Positions 25,672 to 33,753 of a DNA stretch of 64,000 nucleotides are shown here, piece by piece (the first letter of the stretch is position 1; every line of letters starts with the position of its first letter). The stretch is from CAWDZK01 sp963807005. Its GTDB lineage: Bacteria; Actinomycetota; Actinomycetes; JACCUZ01. The position numbers were made by a program, and so were the translations under genes. The stretch is taken from assembly GCA_963807005.1 (NCBI GenBank), contig CAWDZK010000004.1:1-64000 (forward strand), given 5' to 3'. The notes under the pieces were generated by a model. It ran no database searches, was not told where the DNA came from, and was given only the letters and a program-made list of their open reading frames with translations.

Positions 25672-26769
25672 TCAGCGGGCCAGCAGGGGGAGCAGTTCCT
25701 CGACCGGCAGGCCGTGCAGGACGTGGCCGTCCCGGCCCCGGACCGTGTCCGCGACCAGCAGGGCGTTCAGCGCCGACTCCTCGGCCGCCTCGGCCACTGC
25801 GTCGAACACGTCGTCCAGCGGTGACCCGTGCGTCCAGTACTGGCCCTCGACCACCGTGCGCACCGAGACGACGTCGGCCTCCCGGGGGATGCGCTGCGCG
25901 GTCGAGAAGGCGAGGAAGATCTCGCCGGAACCGTCGTTGCCGACGCTCCCGACCCGGCCGAGCCCCACGTCCACCCGGCGCGCCAGCCGTCGCAGCTGGT
26001 GGGGGAGCAGCGGCAGGTCGGTGGCCACGACGGCGATGCACGACCCCTCGTGGTGGCGCACCGGCAACCGGTCGGTCAGCAGGTGCCCGAGCGACGTCCC
26101 GTCGACGCGCAGCTGCCGCCGGGTGCCGAAGTTGCCGTTGAGCAGCACCCCGACGGTGTAGGTCGAGCCGCCGACCTCCACCTGGCGGCTGGCGGTTCCG
26201 ATCCCGCCCTTGAAGTCGAACAGCTGCATGCCCGTGCCCGCACCGACCACGCCTTCGGCGACCGGGCCGGTCGACGCGGCAGTGAGGGCTGACTCGACGT
26301 GTCCGGCCGTCAAGGCCCGGGCCAGGTTGTCGTTGAGGAACCCGTCGTCGCACTCGCCGACCACCGGCATCACGACGTCGTCCCGCCCCGCGGCCGGGTC
26401 GAGCCGCTGCAGGTGACGCACCACCGTGTCGTAGGCGACGCCGAGGTTGGCGGTGTCGCAGAGGACGACCGGTGAGCCGAGCAGCCCCCACTCGTCGATC
26501 ACGAGGTCCCCGGTCAGGACGCCGTAGCCGTTGAAGGTGCTGGTCGCGGCGTACACCCGCTCGGTGAACGGGTTGCCGTCGTGCGGCCACAGGGCGGTCA
26601 CCCCGGTGCGCAGGACGGGCGTGGCCCCCTCGTCGGACCACACCGTCGTGTGCCCGACCCGTACGCCCGGCACGTCGGTGACGGCGTTCGAGGGCCCGGT
26701 CGGCAACCGGCCGACCACCAGGCCGACTTCACGGGCGCGGGCTCGGGGCACGGGCGGTCCGGCGGGCAC
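25672..26769 (-). CDS. P1/S58-family aminopeptidase or amidase (DmpA/NylC-like)
   Basis: A 365-residue Ntn-hydrolase-fold peptidase. The N-terminal ITDVPG-type strand appears as VTDVPGVRVGHTTVW; the MPVVGECDDGFLND loop, FDFKGGIGTASRQ and the self-cleavage region GVLLNGNFGTRRQL follow. Cleavage before the Thr of NFGT would expose an N-terminal threonine nucleophile; DmpA itself uses serine. Members hydrolyse N-terminal residues of peptides, beta-peptides, esters or nylon oligomers. I take GTG 26769, which gives the usual ARAREVGLVVGRLPTGP opening; another in-frame GTG is at 26751. It precedes the GlcG/dehydratase genes by 20 nt, so it may supply an amide-bound substrate to this pathway. Confidence 0.8.
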   Translation of the reverse strand: MPAGPPVPRARAREVGLVVGRLPTGPSNAVTDVPGVRVGHTTVWSDEGATPVLRTGVTALWPHDGNPFTERVYAATSTFNGYGVLTGDLVIDEWGLLGSPVVLCDTANLGVAYDTVVRHLQRLDPAAGRDDVVMPVVGECDDGFLNDNLARALTAGHVESALTAASTGPVAEGVVGAGTGMQLFDFKGGIGTASRQVEVGGSTYTVGVLLNGNFGTRRQLRVDGTSLGHLLTDRLPVRHHEGSCIAVVATDLPLLPHQLRRLARRVDVGLGRVGSVGNDGSGEIFLAFSTAQRIPREADVVSVRTVVEGQYWTHGSPLDDVFDAVAEAAEESALNALLVADTVRGRDGHVLHGLPVEELLPLLAR

Positions 26770-26816
26770 GTCGCACAGGCTAGGGCCCGGCCCTGGCGAG
26801 AAGTCGCGGGGACCGG

Positions 26817-28760
26817 TCACCCGCCCCAAGGCAGTCCGGCGGCGCCGCCGGCCATGGGGGAGTCCTGCTCCTCGGCCCGGATCACGTGCATGACCGCGTT
26901 GATGAGGGCGAGGTGGGTGAAGGCCTGCGGGAAGTTGCCGAGGTGCCGGCCGCTGTGCGGGTCGATCTCCTCGGCGTACAGCTCGAGGGGGCTGGCGTAC
27001 GCGAGCAGCCGCTCGCACAGCTTGCGGCCGCGCTCCAGCTCGCCGATCTCGACCAGCGCGGACACCAGCCAGAACGAGCAGATCGTGAAGCTGCCCTCCT
27101 CGCCGGCCAGGCCGTCGTCGGTCTCGTCGACCTTGTAGCGCAGCACCAGTCCGTCGACGGTCAGCTCCCGCTCGATCGCGCGGACGGTGGCGCGGACGCG
27201 GGGGTCCTCCGGCGGCAGGAACCGCATGAGGGGGAGCAGGAGCAAGGAGGCGTCCAGCGCGTCCGAGCCGTAGCGCTGCACGAAGACGCCGCGCTCGTCG
27301 ACGCCGTTCGTGCAGATGTCGGCGTGGATCTGGTCGGCCAGCGCCTGCCACTTCTCGGCGTACTCCGGCTCGTCGTGCATCCGGGCCAGGCGCGCCCCGC
27401 GGTCGAGCGCCACCCAGCACATGAGCTTGCTGGAGGTGAAGTGCTGCGGCTCGCCGCGGACCTCCCAGATGCCCCGGTCCGGCTCCTCCCAGAACTCGGC
27501 CGCGCAGTCCACCTGCCGCTTGAGCACCGGCCACAGCGACTCGGGCAGCTGCTCGCGGGACCGCGCGTGCAGGTAGACAGAGTCCAGCACCGCCCCCCAC
27601 ACGTCGTGCTGGCGCTGGGAGAAGGCGCCGTTGCCGACCCGCACGGGGTACGCGCCCTCGTAGCCGGCCAGGTGCGGCAGGGAGCTCTCGGACAGCTCGC
27701 GCTCGCCGCCGACGCCGTACATGACCTGGAGGTCGTCACCCTCGCGGCAGGCGTCGGCGACGAAGTAGAAGAAGTCGTCCGCCTCCCGGTCGAAGCCGAG
27801 CGTGTAGAGCCCCCAGAGCGCGAACGTCGAGTCGCGCACCCAGGCGTACCGGTAGTCCCAGTTGCGCTCGCCACCCGGGGTCTCGGGCAGCGAGGTCGTG
27901 GCCGCCGCCAGGAGTGCGCCGGTGGGGGCGTAGGTGAGGCCCTTGAGCGTCAGCGCGCTGCGCTGCAGGTAGCTGCGCCACGGATGGTCGGGGAACGTGC
28001 CGAGGGTGATCCACTGCCGCCAGTACTCCGAGGTACGGCGCAGCCGCTCGTCGGCGTCGGCCAGCGTCCGCGGGGGTGGCAGGGGCGACCAGGACAGCGC
28101 CACGAAGTGGCTCTCGCCCTCGACCATCCGGGTCCGTGCGTGCAGCCCCGGGCCCTCGATGCCCGGGCGCAGGTCGGTGGTCAGCCGGAGAGTGACGTCG
28201 GTGCCCTCCGTGGTCGCGACCACCTCGCCGTAGCCGTCGCCGACGTACTGCCACAGCGGCTCGGCCCGGCCGTAGTCGAACACCGGCTCACAGGTCATCG
28301 ACAGGTCCACCGAGCCGCTGACGCACCGGACGATGCGCAGCAGGCAGTGCTCGGCGTCGTAGTCGGTGGGTGACCGCCGGTGGGTGCGGGACCGCTCGTC
28401 CACGTTGTGCCAGGGACCCATGGTGAGGACGTCCCGCACGAGCAGCCAGCCCGTGCGGGTCTGCCAGGTCGTCTCGACCATCAGGCTGCCGGGCAGGTAG
28501 CGCCGTGCGGCCGGGACCATCTCGTCGTACGGGCCGATGCGGAACGCTCCGGCGCCGCGGTCGAGCAGGGAGCTGAAGACGCTGGGGGAGTCCGGGCGCG
28601 GCAGGCACATCCACTCGACCGCACCGCTCGGCGCCACCAGGCAGTTGACCTCGCAGTCGGCGAGGAAGGCGTAGTCGGCGATCGGCGGGAACGGGCTGCG
28701 GCCACCCGGTTGGTTCGCGCCGAACCCGGCCTCAGCGGCGGCGCTCGCACCGTCGGTCAT
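26817..28760 (-). CDS. Glycoside hydrolase family 15 protein (glucoamylase/trehalase-like)
   Basis: A 647-residue GH15 protein. The N-terminal beta-sandwich begins with FPPIADYAFLADCEVNCLVA, and the (alpha/alpha)6 barrel contains ERNWDYRYAWVRDSTFALWG and GIWEVRGEPQHFTSSKLMCW, where the catalytic-acid region lies; ERGVFVQRYGSDALDASLLL comes before the second catalytic site. Mycobacterial proteins of the same size and layout are trehalases. It is cytoplasmic, with no signal peptide. Trehalose hydrolysis is the most likely role; other alpha-glucosides are possible. The ATG at 28760 follows the hemerythrin gene's end on the same strand by 43 nt. Confidence 0.88.
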   Translation of the reverse strand: MTDGASAAAEAGFGANQPGGRSPFPPIADYAFLADCEVNCLVAPSGAVEWMCLPRPDSPSVFSSLLDRGAGAFRIGPYDEMVPAARRYLPGSLMVETTWQTRTGWLLVRDVLTMGPWHNVDERSRTHRRSPTDYDAEHCLLRIVRCVSGSVDLSMTCEPVFDYGRAEPLWQYVGDGYGEVVATTEGTDVTLRLTTDLRPGIEGPGLHARTRMVEGESHFVALSWSPLPPPRTLADADERLRRTSEYWRQWITLGTFPDHPWRSYLQRSALTLKGLTYAPTGALLAAATTSLPETPGGERNWDYRYAWVRDSTFALWGLYTLGFDREADDFFYFVADACREGDDLQVMYGVGGERELSESSLPHLAGYEGAYPVRVGNGAFSQRQHDVWGAVLDSVYLHARSREQLPESLWPVLKRQVDCAAEFWEEPDRGIWEVRGEPQHFTSSKLMCWVALDRGARLARMHDEPEYAEKWQALADQIHADICTNGVDERGVFVQRYGSDALDASLLLLPLMRFLPPEDPRVRATVRAIERELTVDGLVLRYKVDETDDGLAGEEGSFTICSFWLVSALVEIGELERGRKLCERLLAYASPLELYAEEIDPHSGRHLGNFPQAFTHLALINAVMHVIRAEEQDSPMAGGAAGLPWGG

Positions 28761-28803
28761 GACTCGATCGTGGACCCACGCGGTCCCCCGCGCCAGGGGC
28801 GGC

Positions 28804-29304
28804 TCAGGCGTGCATCGCGTCGAAGGCCTTCTTCATCGCCTTGGGAGCCAGTGGGCTGCGTGGTGCCTTCTTCTTCATCTCGAGCATCCGGTCGCCGATC
28901 TCACCGAGCTTCTTGCGGCCGATCCCCGCCCGTACCTTCGGGAACCACTCGCCCTCCTCTTCGTCCATGTGGTGCTCGACGTTCTCGATCAGGACGGTCA
29001 TCTTCGGCACGAAGCGCTCGTCGTCGGCGTTCATCGCGACCAGCTCGAAGCAGAGCAGGTCGGCCACGTGGTGCTCCTCGTACGACTCCAGGACGTCGTC
29101 CTCGACCTCAGGCAGCAGGGAGCGGACCTCCGGGTACATGCACTCGTTCTCGAGGTACGTGTGCACCGTCAGCTCCTCGAGAATCTGCTTGGCGACCCGG
29201 TTCCTGGTCTGCTTTGCGCCGTCACCGGCCTTCTCGAACTGGCGGAACAGCTTGCGCATCGCCTTGTGGTCCTCCTTGAGGAGGACGATCGCGTCCTTGG
29301 CCAT
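28804..29304 (-). CDS. Hemerythrin HHE-domain protein
   Basis: A 166-residue four-helix protein with the iron ligands expected of an HHE cation-binding domain: His12 in LLKEDHKAM, a histidine in ELTVHTYLENECMYPEV with a Glu, EEHHVADLL, and VEHHMDEEEGEWFP. The last ~35 residues are basic and lysine-rich (RKKLGEIGDRMLEMKKK). Such proteins bind O2, NO or iron and are linked to redox and nitrosative stress in actinobacteria. The ATG at 29304 has AGGGGAT just upstream. It is divergent from the small cupin gene. Confidence 0.88.
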   Translation of the reverse strand: MAKDAIVLLKEDHKAMRKLFRQFEKAGDGAKQTRNRVAKQILEELTVHTYLENECMYPEVRSLLPEVEDDVLESYEEHHVADLLCFELVAMNADDERFVPKMTVLIENVEHHMDEEEGEWFPKVRAGIGRKKLGEIGDRMLEMKKKAPRSPLAPKAMKKAFDAMHA

Positions 29305-29492
29305 GACAGGGGATCCCTTCGGTGCCGGGCTGTGGGTAGGGCGGGAGTTCCCCGTCCTCCCGCAACAAAACGGACAGCTGGCAACTGTCCTGCGGCGCGG
29401 GCGGAGACCGGGCCTTGCTGCCGCCGCGCCGCGGTGCTAGCACTGGGGCGTCGCGCGACAGCGCAACGCCCCCTCACCTGACGAGGTCCGCC

Positions 29493-29849
29493 ATGGCCGG
29501 TATCGAGAACCGCAGCTTCGACAAGGCCGACGAGACGCGCACCCCGGACAAGACGCGGATCGAGGTCCTCCGGCTGGGGGACTCCGAGCTGGGCCGCTTC
29601 ACCTTCTCCCCGGGCTGGCGCTGGTCGGAGTGCATCAAGCCGGTCGTGGGGACCGAGTCGTGCCAGGTCCTGCACGTCGGCTACGTCCTCTCCGGACGCC
29701 TGACCGTCTCGCACGAGGACGGGTCGCACTCGACCCTGGAGGCGGGCGACGCCTACCGGATCGTCCCCGGCCACGACGCCTGGGTCGAGGGCGACGAGGA
29801 GTACGTGGGCATCGAGTTCAAGGGCGCCGCCACCTACGCGAAGGCCTGA
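29493..29849 (+). CDS. Single-domain cupin protein
   Basis: A 118-residue cupin. The core motifs are CQVLHVGYVLSGRLTVSHEDG (first metal region, with only one of the usual histidines) and EAGDAYRIVPGHDAWVEGDE (second region with His). The N-terminal part ENRSFDKADETRTPDKTRIE is polar. Small cupins of this kind bind metals or ligands and have varied roles; no specific reaction can be assigned. ATG 29493 is preceded by ACGAGGTCC as ribosome site. It is monocistronic between the hemerythrin and the convergent xthA. Confidence 0.75.
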   Translation: MAGIENRSFDKADETRTPDKTRIEVLRLGDSELGRFTFSPGWRWSECIKPVVGTESCQVLHVGYVLSGRLTVSHEDGSHSTLEAGDAYRIVPGHDAWVEGDEEYVGIEFKGAATYAKA

Positions 29850-29882
29850 CCGGCCGCGCAGAAACAGCTCCGCCTGACCCGG

Positions 29883-30665
29883 TCAGCCGAGGTCGGCGTC
29901 CACGACCACGGGAGCGTGGTCGGAGGGCCCCTTGCCCTTGCGCGCGTCGCGGTCGACGTACGCGTCGGACACCGCGCCGGCGAGGGCGGGGGTCGCGTAG
30001 ACCAGGTCGATGCGCATGCCCATGTTCTTGTGGAACATCCCCGCCCGGTAGTCCCAGTAGGTGAAGGGCTGGTCGTACTTCACCGGACGCGGGACGACGT
30101 CGACCAGCCCGGTGTCGCGCAGCCGGGCCAGTGCCGCCCGCTCCGGCTCGGTCACGTGCGTCGAGCCCTCGAACGCCGACCGGTCCCACACGTCGTCGTC
30201 GGTCGGCGCCACGTTGTAGTCGCCGCACACGGCGTACGGCGTGGCGCCGGAGGCGAGCTCGGCCTCGACGGTGCCGCGGAGCGCGTCCAGCCAGGCGAGC
30301 TTGTAGGTGTAGTGGTCGTGCCCGGGCTCCCTGCCGTTGGGCACGTAGACCGACCACAGCCGTAGCGGCCCACAGGTCGCGCCCAGCGCCCGGCACTCCG
30401 GGCCGGGGAAGCCGGGTTCGTCGACCAGCCCCGCCGTGACGTCGGCCAGCCCGACCCGGGACAGCACCGCCACCCCGTTCCACCGGCCGTCCCCGTGCGA
30501 GGCGACCTGGTAGCCGAGGTCCTCGACCTCGGCGCGCGGGAAGGCGTCGTCGGCGATCTTGGTCTCCTGCAGGCAGACGGCGTCCGGTGCCGTCTCGCGC
30601 AGCCACTCGAGCAGCCGCGGCAGCCGGGCGACCACGGAGTTGACGTTCCAGGTGGCGATCCGCAC
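29883..30665 (-). CDS. xthA: Exodeoxyribonuclease III / AP endonuclease
   Basis: A 260-residue ExoIII-type endonuclease-exonuclease-phosphatase fold enzyme. It has IATWNVNSVVARLP at the start, the metal-binding Glu in CLQETKIADD, YAVCGDYNVAP in the middle and the C-terminal SDHAPVVVD with the catalytic Asp-His pair. It nicks DNA at abasic sites and degrades 3' ends in base-excision repair. Length is typical (about 260). The start codon is GTG at 30665. It follows the frameshifted permease gene on the same strand, with a gap of 133 nt. Confidence 0.93.
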   Translation of the reverse strand: MRIATWNVNSVVARLPRLLEWLRETAPDAVCLQETKIADDAFPRAEVEDLGYQVASHGDGRWNGVAVLSRVGLADVTAGLVDEPGFPGPECRALGATCGPLRLWSVYVPNGREPGHDHYTYKLAWLDALRGTVEAELASGATPYAVCGDYNVAPTDDDVWDRSAFEGSTHVTEPERAALARLRDTGLVDVVPRPVKYDQPFTYWDYRAGMFHKNMGMRIDLVYATPALAGAVSDAYVDRDARKGKGPSDHAPVVVDADLG

Positions 30666-30798
30666 CCGGTCGATGCTGCCAGAGCCCGACCGCGGCCGGG
30701 CACCGGCCCGAGCACGGGAGACGGCTCAACCCCAGGCAGCGGCCGGCCGACGGCTGGCAGCAGGTGTTGTGCCGTCGTCAGTGCCCCCGCGGCGGTCG

Positions 30799-32269
30799 TC
30801 AGGCAATCGGCGCCGGGGCGCCGGCGGCCTCCTGGCGGGCGACGGTGGACCGGCCGAGCAGCAGCCAGCCCAGGAACCCGACCAGGAAGGCCAGGAAGAC
30901 CCCGAGGTTCGCGTACTGCCCACGAGCCCTCCTTGCCTCCGAGTCCGACGATGTCGAGCAGGTAGCCCTGCCAGGTGAGCCAGCTGGCCAGCCCGTTGGT
31001 CACCAGTCCCCAGCCCAGGGCGGTGCCGACCACGATGAGCGAGACCCCCGGCAGGTGGAAGGCGCCGTAGCGCCCGCGGGAGTCGAACAGCTCGGCGTCG
31101 GCGTACGGCCCGCGCCGGACCAGCAGGTCCGCGACGAAGACTCCGGCCCAGGCGGCGATCGGCACACCGATCGTGATGAGGAAGCCCTGGAACGGCACCA
31201 GGAAGTTGTCGGCGAAGAACACGACGTAGATGGCGCCCAGCACCATGATGACGCCGTCGATGCCGGCGGCCACCGGTCGCCGCACCTTGACCCCGAGGGT
31301 CAGCAGCGCGAGCCCCGAGGAGTAGATGTCGAGCACCGCCCCGCCGACCAGGCCGAGGATGGCGACGATGATGAACGGCACGAGGTACCAGGTGGGCAGC
31401 AGCGTGGTCAGCGCGCCGATCGGGTCGTTGGCGATGGCGTCGCTGAGCTTGCTGCTCGAGAGCGCGAGCAGGATGCCGAACAGGGTGAGGACGATCGGAG
31501 CGGCCGCGCCACCGAAGGTGGTCCAGCCGAAGACCCCGCGGCCGGACGCCTGCCGAGGCAGGTAGCGCGAGTAGTCGGCGGCGGTGTTCGCCCAGCCGAC
31601 GCCGAAGCCGGTCGCCACCAGGGCCAGTGCACCGATGAAGGCTTGTGCCGAGCCTGCCGGTGCGCCGTTGACGGTGCCCCAGTCGACCTGGTCGAGGGTC
31701 AGGGCGATGAAGCCGATCGTCAGGACGATGGTCGCCAGCGTGATCCACGTCTGCAGCCGCATGATGACGTCGAAGCCCAGGATCCCGGCCACCATGACCA
31801 GGACCGCGGTGACGACGAACCCGAGCACCTTGGTGGCGTCCCCGCCGCCCCAGCCGAGCTCACCGAAGACGGTTGCGGTGGCCAGCGACGACAGGGAGAC
31901 GAGAACCGTCTCCCAGCCCACCAGCAGCAGCCACGAGAGGAACGTCGGCAGGGCGTTCCCGGTCACGCCGAACGCCGCCCGGCTGAGCACCATCGTCGGG
32001 GCCGACCCGCGCTTGCCGGCCAGCGCCACGACGCCGCAGAGCGCGAACGACGCCACGATGCCGATGACGGCAGCGATCGTCGCCTGCCAGAACGAGATGC
32101 CGAACCCGACGATGAACGAGCCGTAGCTGATGGCCAGCACCGACACGTTGGCTGCGAACCACGGCCAGAACAGGTCGCGTGGCGAGCCCTTCCGTTCCGC
32201 CTCGGCGATCACGTTGATGCCGTTCAGCTCGACAGCGAGCCCGCCGGTGGAGTCCGACGTCGTGGTCAT
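30799..32269 (-). CDS. NCS1-family nucleobase permease (CodB-like), one apparent frameshift
   Basis: A purine/cytosine permease of about 490 residues with 12 predicted membrane segments; FWPWFAANVSVLAISYGSFI and ADYSRYLPRQASGRGVFGWT are NCS1 landmarks. It overlaps the purine nucleoside phosphorylase stop by 4 nt, so the pair imports nucleobases and handles purine salvage. Near 30919-30921 (three C; GGG on the coding strand) the frame breaks. Removing one base reads on as GSWQYANLGVFLAFLVGF and a last membrane helix to the stop at 30799. Both sides are good coding sequence, so I consider this a likely sequencing error. ATG 32269 has GGACCTCCC upstream. Confidence 0.88.
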
Positions 32270-33108
32270 GGGAGGTCCTCTCCTGACTGGTGGGGGCGCG
32301 GCGCCCCGGCTGCATCGTCTCGTACGGCGGCCAGCACGGTGGGCAGGACCGCCGAGACGCGCCGCGCGGTCGCCTGCGCGACCGCGACGACGTCGTCCGG
32401 GTCGAGCTCCTCGCCGGTGCCCTCGAGGGTGGTGACGGCCGAGAGTCCGAGCAGCTCGAGCCCGGCTGCCCGGGCCGCGATCGCCTCGACCACGGTCGAC
32501 ATCCCGACCAGGTCGGCGCCGAGGGTCCGCAGCATCGCGGTCTCCGCGACGGTCTGGACCGAGGGGCCGCGCAGCTGGGCGTACACCGCCTCGACCAGCG
32601 TCGGGTCGGCCGCGCCGGCGACGGCCCGCAGCCGCGGCGACCACGCGTCGGTGAGGTCCACGAAGTCCGGCCCGTCCAGTGGCGACACGAAGGTGAGGTT
32701 GAGGTGGTCGGAGACCAGGGCTCCGGTGCCGGGCGGCCAGTCCGACCGCAGTCCGCCGCTGGCGTTGGTGAGCACCGCGACCCGGGCACCGGCCGCCGCC
32801 GCGACGCGCACGGGATGGGCGACCGGGCCGGGTCCGTGCCCCTCGTAGAGGTGGGTCCGGCCGAGGTAGGCGAGCACGGGCAGGCCGTCGGCGTCGTAGG
32901 AGCGGACGAGCCCGCGGTGCCCCGGCGCGACCGGCGCGAGGAATCCGGGCAGCTCGGCGACCGGCAGCTCGGCGACCAGGGTGCCCAGGGCGTCGGCGGC
33001 GCCTTCCCAGCCTGAGCCGAGCACGACCACGACCTCGTGATGAGGGACGCCGGTGCGCTCGGCGAGCACCCGCGCCGAGGCGGTCGCCAGCTCCGCCGTC
33101 CCTGCCAC
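32266..33108 (-). CDS. punA: Purine nucleoside phosphorylase
   Basis: A 280-residue trimeric-type purine nucleoside phosphorylase, which cleaves inosine and guanosine with phosphate to base and ribose-1-phosphate. Motifs are VVLGSGWEG near residue 30 (phosphate loop), GHRGLV, the signature YLGRTHLYEGHGP, LTNASGGL, DHLNLTFVSPL and GADLVGMSTVVEAIAAR (base-binding region with MSTV). The start is GTG at 33108. It overlaps the NCS1 permease, giving a two-gene purine salvage operon. Confidence 0.92.
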   Translation of the reverse strand: MAGTAELATASARVLAERTGVPHHEVVVVLGSGWEGAADALGTLVAELPVAELPGFLAPVAPGHRGLVRSYDADGLPVLAYLGRTHLYEGHGPGPVAHPVRVAAAAGARVAVLTNASGGLRSDWPPGTGALVSDHLNLTFVSPLDGPDFVDLTDAWSPRLRAVAGAADPTLVEAVYAQLRGPSVQTVAETAMLRTLGADLVGMSTVVEAIAARAAGLELLGLSAVTTLEGTGEELDPDDVVAVAQATARRVSAVLPTVLAAVRDDAAGAPRPHQSGEDLP

Positions 33109-33197
33109 GGCGTCACCGTAGTGCCGACCGACCCGGCATGAACCCGGCGATCCGGGCGTAACCCACCGAACGGCGGAGAGTTCGTTTCGAAGATCGC

Positions 33198-33226
33198 TTG
33201 ACGTGCGGTCCCCCGGGTCCTACTAC
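33198..33226 (+). promoter_or_regulatory. Candidate housekeeping promoter for the membrane protein/multicopper oxidase operon
   Basis: TTGACG (33198-33203) and TACTAC (33221-33226) are separated by 17 nt, close to an actinobacterial sigma-70 consensus. It gives a leader of about 55 nt to the ATG at 33288, which has GGAGGGGGAGGG upstream. Confidence 0.5.
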
Positions 33227-33287
33227 TACTCGCGACGAAGCTGTTTGACGATCCTGTTCGACGTCTCGGAGGGGGAGGGCGAAGCTG

Positions 33288-33752
33288 ATGCGAAGCGTCT
33301 ACCGGGTACTCGCGTACCTGCTGGCGGCCGAGGTCCTGATCCAGGCCATGGCCATCGCCTACGCGCTGGCCGGCCTCGGCAAGTGGGTCGCGGACGACGG
33401 GGGCGTGCTCAACAAGGCCGCTCTGGACAGCGACTCGCTGTCGTTCACCGGGGTCGGCGGGTTCGCCGTGCACGGCATCAACGGCATGATGGTCATCCCG
33501 CTCCTCGCGCTGGTGCTGCTGGTCGTGTCGTTCTTCGCCAAGGTTCCCGGTGGCTCGCGCCGCGCCGCCATCCTGTTCGGCATGGTCGTGGTCCAGGTCG
33601 CGCTCGGGCTGGGGCTGCACGGAGTGGTGTGGCTCGCCCCGCTGCACGTGCTGAACGGCTTCGGGATCCTGGCGATGGGGATCGTGGCCGGCCGCGCAGC
33701 CGACCCCGTGGGCACCGTCGAGGCACCGGTCCGCACCGGGGCGGCCGTCTAG
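33288..33752 (+). CDS. Four-helix membrane protein next to multicopper oxidase
   Basis: A 154-residue protein with four hydrophobic segments (residues about 7-30, 62-85, 93-115 and 118-138) and a short charged C-terminus. The helices contain few polar residues: His63 in GFAVHGINGMM, plus VALGLGLHGVVWLAPLHVLNG with two further histidines, which could ligate haem or copper. I do not recognise a characterised family. The multicopper oxidase starts 1 nt after its stop, so the two are co-translated, and it may be an electron donor, copper-handling partner or anchor. Confidence 0.7.
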   Translation: MRSVYRVLAYLLAAEVLIQAMAIAYALAGLGKWVADDGGVLNKAALDSDSLSFTGVGGFAVHGINGMMVIPLLALVLLVVSFFAKVPGGSRRAAILFGMVVVQVALGLGLHGVVWLAPLHVLNGFGILAMGIVAGRAADPVGTVEAPVRTGAAV

Positions 33753-33753
33753 C

